This document shows positions 25,945 to 32,866 of a stretch of DNA of 64,000 bases, piece after piece. The notes beneath the pieces are model-generated. The model saw nothing but the letters and a program-made list of their open reading frames with translations. It made no database searches and was not told the origin of the DNA. Location of the stretch: assembly GCA_036560485.1 (NCBI GenBank), contig DATBRC010000056.1, positions 1-64,000 of the forward strand. Reading direction: 5' to 3'. The position numbers and the translations under genes are program-made. The first letter of the stretch is position 1, and the number at the start of each line of letters is the position of its first letter. This DNA comes from DATBRC01 sp036560485. Its GTDB lineage: Bacteria > Pseudomonadota > Gammaproteobacteria > Burkholderiales > Burkholderiaceae_D.

Positions 25945-27342
25945 ATGACCGCTCTGAAGATCTATAACACGCTGGCTCGTGATAAGCAGCTTTTTTCTCC
26001 AATTGAAGCCGGCAAGGTCCGCATGTACGTGTGCGGCATGACCGTATATGACTACTGCCATCTCGGCCATGCGCGCGTGATGGTTGTATTCGATATGGTG
26101 CAGCGTTGGCTGCGTGCGTCGAATTATGATGTTACTTACGTACGTAACATTACGGATATCGATGACAAGATCATCAAGCGTGCAGTGGAAAACGGCGAAT
26201 CAATTTCTCAATTGACACAGCGCTTTATTACGGCCATGGATGAGGATGCAGCTGCACTTGGCGTACAGAGACCGGATCACGAACCGCGTGCGACGAACTA
26301 TGTGCCGCAAATGCTGAACCTGATCGACAAGCTGGAAAAAAACGGCTTGGCTTATAAAGCAGCGGATGGCGACGTCAATTATTCTGTGCGCGATTTCCCT
26401 GCTTACGGAAAATTGTCGGGCAAGTCGCTAGATGATTTGCGTGCCGGTGAACGTGTCGATGTCAACACGGGCAAGCATGATCCACTCGATTTCGTTTTAT
26501 GGAAAGCTTCCAAAGAATCCGAACCGGATGAAGTGAAATGGTCTTCGAAATGGGGCAGCGGCCGCCCCGGCTGGCACATTGAATGCTCTGCAATGGCAAG
26601 CGATTTACTGGGCGAACAATTCGATATTCATGGCGGCGGCGCCGATCTGCAATTTCCGCATCACGAGAACGAAATCGCGCAATCTGAAGGCGCGCATCAA
26701 CATACGTTCGTCAATTACTGGATGCACAATGGATTCGTGCGCGTCGATAATGAAAAGATGTCGAAGTCGCTTGGCAATTTTTTCACCATTCGGGAAATCC
26801 TGAAAAAATACGATCCTGAAGTCGTGCGCTTTTTTATTTTGCGTGCGCATTATCGCAGCCCTCTGAATTATTCCGATGCGCATTTGGATGATGCTAAAAA
26901 TGCATTGACGCGCCTGTACAACGCATTGAAAGATGTGCAAGTTGATGACAAGCCGATTGACTGGACAGAACCCTACGCGCAGCGTTTCACTGAGGCGATG
27001 AATGATGATTTCAATACGCCGCTCGCGATTGCTGCATTGTTTGATTTGGCAAATGAAGTCAATAAAACAAAATCTTCTGAACAAGCGTGCCAACTGCGTT
27101 CACTTGCTGGCATAATTGGCCTCTTGCAACGCAGCCCGAAGCAATTTTTGCAAGCAGATATCTCAAGCGGAAATCAGGATGTCGATTTTGAAGCTGATGT
27201 TATTGCGCAAATTGATGCTAGAGCGGCTGCTAAAAAATCCAGAAATTTCGCCGAAGCAGATCGCATTCGTACCGAGCTGCTGGCCAAGGGCATCATTCTC
27301 GAAGATAAACCGGGTGGTTTGACTGAATGGCGGAGGGCATAG
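25945..27342 (+). CDS. cysS: Cysteine--tRNA ligase
   Basis: 465 residues. The class I HIGH-type motif HLGH lies in TVYDYCHLGHARV near residue 37 and the KMSKS motif in EKMSKSLGN near residue 268. Zinc-ligand positions include the Cys in VCGMTVYDYC and ECSA. It charges tRNA-Cys. Its last 16 bases are overlapped only if the next gene uses its earliest start. Confidence 0.97.
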   Translation: MTALKIYNTLARDKQLFSPIEAGKVRMYVCGMTVYDYCHLGHARVMVVFDMVQRWLRASNYDVTYVRNITDIDDKIIKRAVENGESISQLTQRFITAMDEDAAALGVQRPDHEPRATNYVPQMLNLIDKLEKNGLAYKAADGDVNYSVRDFPAYGKLSGKSLDDLRAGERVDVNTGKHDPLDFVLWKASKESEPDEVKWSSKWGSGRPGWHIECSAMASDLLGEQFDIHGGGADLQFPHHENEIAQSEGAHQHTFVNYWMHNGFVRVDNEKMSKSLGNFFTIREILKKYDPEVVRFFILRAHYRSPLNYSDAHLDDAKNALTRLYNALKDVQVDDKPIDWTEPYAQRFTEAMNDDFNTPLAIAALFDLANEVNKTKSSEQACQLRSLAGIIGLLQRSPKQFLQADISSGNQDVDFEADVIAQIDARAAAKKSRNFAEADRIRTELLAKGIILEDKPGGLTEWRRA

Positions 27343-27347
27343 CCAGC

Positions 27348-27995
27348 ATGGGTACCGCGATACAAAATAATGGCATGATGTGTTTGCCATCTTATTGGGA
27401 CGATGCCAAGTCAGAATTGATGAAGCGCGACCGCATCATGCGTAAACTCATCCCTCAATTCGGCGATTTGCATTTGGTCGGGCGTGGCGAGCCATTTACC
27501 ACGTTGGCACGTTCTATCGTTGGTCAGCAAATTTCAGTCAAGGCAGCCGATGCTGTGTGGGGCCGTTTTCTGGAACTTTGTCCGAAATGTACACCTGCCC
27601 AGGTTCTCAAAGTCGGCGACAAAATCGCATCATGCGGCTTATCCAAACGCAAGGCGGAATACATTCTCGACCTAGCCGATCATTTCAAAGCCAAACGTGT
27701 CCATGCCGATAAATGGGCCGAGATGGAAGATGAAGAAGTGATTGCCGAACTGATACAAATTCGTGGTATCGGTCGTTGGACAGCGGAAATGTTTTTAATA
27801 TTCAACATGCTTCGTCCCAATATTTTTCCTTTGGATGACTTGGGTCTGCTCAAGGGAATCAGCATGAATTATTTCTCCGGCGAGCCTGTTTCTCGTAGCG
27901 ACGCGCGTGAAGTCGCCGCCAATTGGGAACCATGGCGAACTGTTGCCACATGGTATTTATGGCGTAGTTTGGACCCAGTACCTGTAGAATACTGA
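27348..27995 (+). CDS. AlkA-type DNA-3-methyladenine glycosylase (HhH-GPD)
   Basis: 215 residues. The helix-hairpin-helix motif is LIQIRGIGRWTAEMFLI, followed by the catalytic aspartate in FPLDDLGLLKG, and the N-terminal part carries ARSIVGQQISVKAADAVW. Family members excise alkylated purines from DNA for base-excision repair. It lacks the N-terminal Ada-like and extra AlkA domains, so it is the short form. The start at 27348 has GGAGG 11 bases upstream; 27327 overlaps cysS and is less likely. Confidence 0.88.
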   Translation: MGTAIQNNGMMCLPSYWDDAKSELMKRDRIMRKLIPQFGDLHLVGRGEPFTTLARSIVGQQISVKAADAVWGRFLELCPKCTPAQVLKVGDKIASCGLSKRKAEYILDLADHFKAKRVHADKWAEMEDEEVIAELIQIRGIGRWTAEMFLIFNMLRPNIFPLDDLGLLKGISMNYFSGEPVSRSDAREVAANWEPWRTVATWYLWRSLDPVPVEY

Positions 27996-28031
27996 TCTTC
28001 AATCACCTCTCGTTTTAATTGATGGGGCAAA

Positions 28032-29006
28032 ATGGCTAAAACAACTTTCCTCGGCTTTGAACAACCGATCGCTGAACTTGATTCCAAAATCGAAGAACTG
28101 CGCTTTGTTCAAGATGATTCCGCAGTCGATATTTCGGAAGAGATCGAGCGGCTTTCGAAAAAAAGCCAGCAGCTGACCAAAGATATTTACGCCAAACTCA
28201 CGCCATGGCAAGTCGCACAAATCGCGCGTCATCCACAACGCCCTTACACGATGGATTATGTGAACGAGATCTTCACGGACTTCCACGAGCTGCATGGTGA
28301 CCGTAGTTTTGCCGATGACTTGTCGATCGTTGGTGGCTTGGCGCGTTTTAATGGTCAGGCATGCATGGTGATCGGTCACCAAAAAGGTCGCGACACCAAA
28401 GAGCGTGCGATGCGTAACTTTGGTATGCCAAAACCGGAAGGCTATCGCAAGGCGATGCGCCTGATGAAGCTGGCAGAGAAATTCAATTTGCCGATTTTTA
28501 CGTTCGTCGATACGCCAGGTGCGTTCCCTGGTCTGGATGCTGAAGAGCGTGGTCAGGCAGAAGCCATTGGTCATAATCTTTATACGATGGCTGAACTGAA
28601 AGTACCATTGATTGCAACCATCATCGGTGAAGGCGGTTCTGGCGGCGCGTTGGCGATTGCGGTCGGCGATGCGGTCTTGATGCTGCAATATTCAACATAC
28701 TCGGTGATCTCGCCGGAAGGTTGTGCTTCCATCCTGTGGAAAACGTCCGAGCGCGCATCCGATGCAGCAGAGGCATTGGGACTGACGGCACATCGTCTGA
28801 AAGCGTTGAATCTGATCGACAAAATCATCAATGAACCACTCGGCGGCGCGCATCGCGATCCGAAGCAAATGGCATCGATGCTCAAACGCGCATTGGCAGA
28901 TACGCTACGCCAATTCCAAGGCATGAAGACCAAGGATCTGCTTATCGCACGTCATGCGAAGCTGATGAACTACGGTAAATTCCAGGAAATTACTGCGGCT
29001 GAATAA
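28032..29006 (+). CDS. accA: Acetyl-CoA carboxylase carboxyltransferase subunit alpha
   Basis: 324 residues. Typical sequences are FLGFEQPIAELDSKIEEL at the N-terminus, PEGYRKAMRLMKLAEKFNLP, TFVDTPGAFPGLDAEERGQ and EGGSGGALAIAVGD, the last forming an oxyanion hole. With AccD it transfers the carboxyl group from biotin to acetyl-CoA to make malonyl-CoA. accA followed by tilS is a common proteobacterial pair; tilS starts nine bases later. Confidence 0.97.
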   Translation: MAKTTFLGFEQPIAELDSKIEELRFVQDDSAVDISEEIERLSKKSQQLTKDIYAKLTPWQVAQIARHPQRPYTMDYVNEIFTDFHELHGDRSFADDLSIVGGLARFNGQACMVIGHQKGRDTKERAMRNFGMPKPEGYRKAMRLMKLAEKFNLPIFTFVDTPGAFPGLDAEERGQAEAIGHNLYTMAELKVPLIATIIGEGGSGGALAIAVGDAVLMLQYSTYSVISPEGCASILWKTSERASDAAEALGLTAHRLKALNLIDKIINEPLGGAHRDPKQMASMLKRALADTLRQFQGMKTKDLLIARHAKLMNYGKFQEITAAE

Positions 29007-29015
29007 AGCGACTCT

Positions 29016-30449
29016 ATGCAAGAAACGGCTGTCGTTGAAGCATTTGAACGCGCGTTTGGAGAAATCCTAACGCGCGTTTGTGTTTCTGCGCCTCAGGACA
29101 TCGCTGCAACTACTAATGTGCCGGCGTCCTCACAGCAAACTGCCGTTGCAATTGCCTATAGCGGTGGCCTTGATTCATCCGCGCTGCTGCATTTGGCGCA
29201 TCACTATGCGACTGAGCATCGCATTCGCTTATTTGCATTTCATATTCATCACGGCATCAGCCCGAATGCAGATCGATGGCTTGCTCACTGCAAGGAAGAA
29301 TGCTTGCGGCTTGGCATTACCTTTGATGCACGTCAGATCAAGTTGCCTTACGATGGTAAAAGCGGTGTGGAAGAGGCTGCACGTATTCGGCGGTATGCGG
29401 CATTAGGCGAGTTATGCCGCGCTTATCAAGTAGGTTTGCTACTCACTGCACATCATGAGGATGATCAAGCTGAAACGGTGTTATTGCAGTTGCTGCGCGG
29501 TTCTGGCGTGGCCGGTATGTCTGGCATGGATGTAGTCAACATCGCTCCCGATTTATTGGGTGACGAGAACTTGCACATGGCGCGCCCCTTGTTATCCGTG
29601 TCGCGCGCGGCGCTGTCGAATCTCGTAGCCAAGAATGACATTGCCTATGTCGATGATGAGTCAAATACTGATCCGCGGTATGCGCGTAACGCGTTGCGCC
29701 ATCAGGTGATGCCTGTATTGGCGAAAGTATTCCCGGGCTTCCAAGGTCGCTTTGCACGCACTGCACAGCATGCACAGGCAGCGCAGCGCATGTTGATTGA
29801 ATTGGCTGCACAAGACTTGGAAATGTGCGCTGATGGTGAATGCCTCGATATTCAACAGCTTAGAAAATTGAGCTCGGATCGCATGGATAATGTATTGCGT
29901 TATTGGTTCGGCTCGCATCGCATGCGAATGCCATCTACTTCGTGGTTGAGCGAGATGCGTACGCAATTACTCGATGCAAAAGAAGATGCGCAACTTTGTG
30001 TCACGCATGCCGATTGTCATATCAGAAGACATCGCGATCGCGTTTATCTGACGCCAAGATTGAATGATGATCTTTCAATGGTGGAGCTGCTGGTATTTCG
30101 TTGGCAAGGTGAAGAAAAAATTTATTTTGCCGGCTACCACGGCACTTTATATTTTGAGCCGGCGGAACAGGGAATTGATAGCGAATGGCTACAACAACAG
30201 GATTTGCAGATTCATTATCGCCAAGGTGGCGAACGCTTGAAACCGGCGCTGAATCGCCCGACTAAAAGTCTCAAATACCATTATCAGGCACTCGATATTC
30301 CTGCATGGGAACGTGAGCGGCTGCCGCTTATTACTACCGGCAAACACTTGCTTTTTGCTGCCGGAATCGGCATGGATTGCCATCAGTTGGGCGCCAAACC
30401 CGCCAAGCTTATTCAATTCAGATGGCAGCCTGATTTACCTGCTTCCTGA
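29016..30449 (+). CDS. tilS: tRNA(Ile)-lysidine synthetase
   Basis: 477 residues. The PP-loop ATP pyrophosphatase motif is SGGLDSSALL near residue 49, followed by HHEDDQAETVLLQLLRGSG and the family signature DDESNTDPRYARNALRH. A C-terminal substrate-binding domain contains RQGGERLKPALNRPTKSLK. It converts C34 of tRNA-Ile(CAU) to lysidine, switching codon reading from AUG to AUA, and is normally essential. Confidence 0.95.
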   Translation: MQETAVVEAFERAFGEILTRVCVSAPQDIAATTNVPASSQQTAVAIAYSGGLDSSALLHLAHHYATEHRIRLFAFHIHHGISPNADRWLAHCKEECLRLGITFDARQIKLPYDGKSGVEEAARIRRYAALGELCRAYQVGLLLTAHHEDDQAETVLLQLLRGSGVAGMSGMDVVNIAPDLLGDENLHMARPLLSVSRAALSNLVAKNDIAYVDDESNTDPRYARNALRHQVMPVLAKVFPGFQGRFARTAQHAQAAQRMLIELAAQDLEMCADGECLDIQQLRKLSSDRMDNVLRYWFGSHRMRMPSTSWLSEMRTQLLDAKEDAQLCVTHADCHIRRHRDRVYLTPRLNDDLSMVELLVFRWQGEEKIYFAGYHGTLYFEPAEQGIDSEWLQQQDLQIHYRQGGERLKPALNRPTKSLKYHYQALDIPAWERERLPLITTGKHLLFAAGIGMDCHQLGAKPAKLIQFRWQPDLPAS

Positions 30450-30502
30450 TTTGATATTTCAAGTTTGAAGCTCTTAAATAATGAGAAATGACAGGATGGC
30501 AC

Positions 30503-30531
30503 TTGTCATTTTGCATTGCGGCATGTAAACT
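30503..30531 (+). promoter_or_regulatory. Sigma-70-type promoter for lysC
   Basis: TTGTCA (30503-30508) and TAAACT (30526-30531) are separated by exactly 17 bases, 49 bases before the lysC ATG. The -35 overlaps the right arm of an AT-rich inverted repeat (AAATGACA/TGTCATTT, 30486-30511) that could be an operator or a weak terminator of tilS. Confidence 0.55.
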
Positions 30532-30579
30532 AAGCGGTTGATTTTTATCACTATTTTCCAGCGCTGTTTTCCTATTCCT

Positions 30580-31830
30580 ATGGCTTTAATTGTTCACAAA
30601 TACGGTGGTACATCGATGGGCTCCACCGAGCGCATCAAGAATGTCGCCAAACGCGTCGCCAAATGGCATGACGCCGGTTACCAAATCATCGTGGTGCCTT
30701 CTGCGATGTCAGGCGAAACCAATCGCTTGATTGCACTTGCCAAAGAAGTGATGCCGCAACCGGATCCTCGTGAACTCGATATGCTGGCGTCGACCGGTGA
30801 GCAAGTATCGGTCGCATTATTGGCCATCGCTTTACATGCACTCGGCAAGCAAGCGGTGTCCTATGCAGGTTGGCAAGTTGCGATCAAGACCGACTCGGCA
30901 TTTACCAAAGCGCGGATCCAATCGATTGACGATGTCAAGGTCAATAAAGATCTGGCTGCCGGCAAAATCGTCATCATTACCGGGTTTCAAGGTGTCGATG
31001 ACGACGGCAATATCGCGACCCTGGGACGTGGTGGCTCTGATACGTCTGCGGTCGCTGTAGCGGTCGCGATGAAGGCGCAGGAATGCCTGATTTATACCGA
31101 TGTGGACGGTGTTTATACGACTGATCCGCGCGTCGTCACAGAAGCGCGACGTCTGGATACCGTGACTTTTGAAGAAATGCTGGAAATGGCATCGCTCGGC
31201 TCAAAAGTATTGCAGATCCGCTCAGTTGAATTTGCCGGCAATTACAAAATGCCGACACGTGTATTGTCGTCGTTGACCGACCCGATGATGTCGCTGGAAG
31301 AAGAAGCCTCTTCCGGCACCCTGATTTCGTTTGAGGAAGAAAACAATATGGAACAAGCCGCTATTACCGGAATCGCATTCAATCGCGATGAAGCAAAGAT
31401 CACTGTCTTGGGCGTCCCTGACAAACCTGGTATTGCCTATCAAATTCTCGGCCCGATCGCGGATGCCAACATTGAAGTGGACATGATCATCCAGAACCAA
31501 TCAGTTGATGGCAAGACCGACTTCACGTTCACCGTGCCACGTGGTGAGTATGCCAAGGCAATGGATGCATTGAACAAAAGCGTGAAAGAGCATATTGGTG
31601 CGACCAGCATCACCGGCGATGCCAAAGTATCAAAAGTATCGGTGGTTGGCGTCGGCATGCGCAGCCATGTTGGCATTGCGTCGCAGATGTTCCGTACGTT
31701 GTCGGAAGAGGGCATCAATATCCTGATGATTTCGACATCCGAGATCAAAATTTCGGTATTAATCGATGAAAAATACATGGAATTGGCTGTCCGTGCGTTG
31801 CATAAAGCATTCGACCTTGAAAAAGCTTGA
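30580..31830 (+). CDS. lysC: Aspartate kinase
   Basis: 416 residues. The N-terminal kinase motif is KYGGTSMGSTERI, with TGFQGVDDDGNIATLGRGGSDTSAV in the amino-acid kinase fold. Two C-terminal ACT domains (from about residue 265) would bind lysine and/or threonine for feedback control. It phosphorylates aspartate at the entry to lysine, threonine and methionine synthesis. The start at 30580 gives the family N-terminus (MALIVHKYGG); an upstream in-frame start at 30538 lacks support. Confidence 0.95.
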   Translation: MALIVHKYGGTSMGSTERIKNVAKRVAKWHDAGYQIIVVPSAMSGETNRLIALAKEVMPQPDPRELDMLASTGEQVSVALLAIALHALGKQAVSYAGWQVAIKTDSAFTKARIQSIDDVKVNKDLAAGKIVIITGFQGVDDDGNIATLGRGGSDTSAVAVAVAMKAQECLIYTDVDGVYTTDPRVVTEARRLDTVTFEEMLEMASLGSKVLQIRSVEFAGNYKMPTRVLSSLTDPMMSLEEEASSGTLISFEEENNMEQAAITGIAFNRDEAKITVLGVPDKPGIAYQILGPIADANIEVDMIIQNQSVDGKTDFTFTVPRGEYAKAMDALNKSVKEHIGATSITGDAKVSKVSVVGVGMRSHVGIASQMFRTLSEEGINILMISTSEIKISVLIDEKYMELAVRALHKAFDLEKA

Positions 31831-31863
31831 TAGTCGTTGAGAAACCAGACAGTTTGATTGACC

Positions 31864-31895
31864 AAGTCCGCATGAGAAGTTATGATGCGGACTTT
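31864..31895 (+). terminator. Probable terminator after lysC
   Basis: A perfect 10-bp stem AAGTCCGCAT/ATGCGGACTT with an 11-nt loop lies 33 bases after the lysC stop. The T-tract is short, so efficiency is uncertain. Confidence 0.5.
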
Positions 31896-31929
31896 ACTGA
31901 AGCGTATATTGCAACTTCGCTTTAAGTGT

Positions 31930-32023
31930 GGAGACGTGGCCGAGTGGTCGAAGGCACTTCCCTGCTAAGGAAGCATTTGGGCTTAAACCTGAATCCAGGG
32001 TTCGAATCCCTGCGTCTCCGCCA
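31930..32023 (+). tRNA. tRNA-Ser (anticodon GCU)
   Basis: 94 nt including encoded CCA. The acceptor stem is GGAGACG/CGTCTCC, with D-arm GGCCGAGTGGTCGAAGGC. The anticodon stem CTTCC/GGAAG encloses loop CTGCTAA (anticodon GCT). A long class II variable arm and T-arm GTTCGAATCC follow. It reads AGC/AGU codons. A strong terminator follows. Confidence 0.97.
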
Positions 32024-32031
32024 GAAATATG

Positions 32032-32056
32032 AATGCCCGCGCAAGCGGGCATTTTT
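32032..32056 (+). terminator. Rho-independent terminator of tRNA-Ser
   Basis: A 9-bp stem AATGCCCGC/GCGGGCATT with loop GCAA is followed by five T. It starts nine bases after the tRNA CCA end. Confidence 0.9.
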
Positions 32057-32080
32057 ATTGAGCAGATCTATCAAAATGAA

Positions 32081-32290
32081 TTAGCGCGATTTCTTCTTTT
32101 TAGTACGTTTAGAAGGTGTTGTCGTGCCGCTCCACAGGTCAACCATTTGCTTGGTTCCTTTTTTCATCAGAGCGGTTGTCTGTCGCTTCGCTTCAGCACT
32201 CGCATGGCCTCGCATCGATCCAAGAATGGAGTTGGCCCCGCTCAACCACATACTCATGAATGGATTTTTCTTGACCCATGGATTTTTCAT
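32081..32290 (-). CDS. Small basic protein of unknown function
   Basis: 69 residues, MKNPWVKKNPFMSMWLSGAN at the start, an amphipathic helical middle (SAEAKRQTTALMKKGTKQMVDLW) and a basic tail (KRTKKKKSR). GGAGG lies five bases before the ATG, which supports a real gene and fixes the start; the longer frame to 32392 has no such site. Similar short proteins with an NPF(M/L)S.WLS.AN pattern occur as hypotheticals in Burkholderiales (recalled, not checked). The amphipathic middle is vaguely phasin-like, but no function is assigned. Confidence 0.65.
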   Translation of the reverse strand: MKNPWVKKNPFMSMWLSGANSILGSMRGHASAEAKRQTTALMKKGTKQMVDLWSGTTTPSKRTKKKKSR

Positions 32291-32473
32291 GATGCCTCCG
32301 TCTCTGTCCAATAAAAACTTCGATACACACAATAATGCAAGTTCTATTAGATCAAAGTCATTTGACATCGGTTCACTGCATTTATAAATCATCCATTCTT
32401 TAGGATGCGTTCTACAACGGTTGATAAATATTTAGAGCTCCAGAAGAAGTGGTTCACAGAATATCTCAGTGCT

Positions 32474-32487
32474 TTGATTTTAATCAA
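32474..32487. promoter_or_regulatory. FNR/Anr-type box
   Basis: TTGAT-TTTA-ATCAA exactly matches the FNR/Anr consensus TTGATNNNNATCAA. The nearest gene that could be controlled is the small minus-strand gene starting at 32290, 184 bases away. The site lies in the 576-bp gap 32291-32866, which also holds the DnaA-box group and a palindromic element. Confidence 0.5.
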
Positions 32488-32525
32488 ATCAATATAAAGC
32501 ATAGGAATCATTGACTTATGTTACG

Positions 32526-32556
32526 TTATCCCCAGTTATCCACATAATTGTCCACG
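32526..32556 (+). promoter_or_regulatory. Cluster of three DnaA-box-like 9-mers
   Basis: In the same orientation lie TTATCCCCA (32526-32534), TTATCCACA (32536-32544, perfect consensus) and TTGTCCACG (32548-32556). Starts are 10 and 12 bases apart, about one helical turn. AT-rich sequence lies to the left. No dnaA, dnaN or gidA is nearby, so this is more likely a DnaA-binding or titration site than the chromosomal origin. Confidence 0.6.
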
Positions 32557-32573
32557 GTTGCTGTGTGTAACTA

Positions 32574-32763
32574 AGAGCGCCTAACAAAATGCGTCTGGCG
32601 GCGTTGCTTCTCCTTGCCGTACGCTCGTACTGTCTGCGGTTTAGCAGGGGTTTCCGGCAGCATGCTGTCAGCCTGCGATACGGTTTGTCCTTGCAAGGAC
32701 AAACTCCTGCCCTGTAGGGCCACAGGCGGCGCGCCTTGCCAGACGCATTTTGTTAGGCGCTCT
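32574..32763. repeat. 190-bp palindromic element with perfect 26-bp terminal inverted repeats
   Basis: The ends 32574-32599 and 32738-32763 are perfect 26-bp inverted repeats starting AGAGCGCCTAACAAAATGCG. The interior has a perfect 22-bp palindrome centred on CTTGCAAG (32683-32704), the palindrome CAGCATGCTG (32658-32667) and hairpin GCCCT/AGGGC (32709-32720). It carries no open reading frame of note. The inner boundary of the arms (TCTGGC..GCGTTGC..CTCCTTGC, 32594-32617, and CTTGCCAGA, 32735-32743) matches arm 1 of the element at 21078-21343 in reverse orientation. Confidence 0.85.
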
Positions 32764-32866
32764 AAACTGTTTTTAATTTCATAATTCAATGGGATATTTT
32801 TTGTTGAAACATCTCAATACAGATAATGAAAAGAAATTCCACTTATCGATAATCAAAAATATGGTT

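Noticed and set aside
32526..32556. Chromosomal replication origin oriC
   Set aside because: DnaA-like boxes are present, but dnaA, dnaN, gidA, parA or rpmH are not nearby and there are only three boxes; reported as a binding cluster only.
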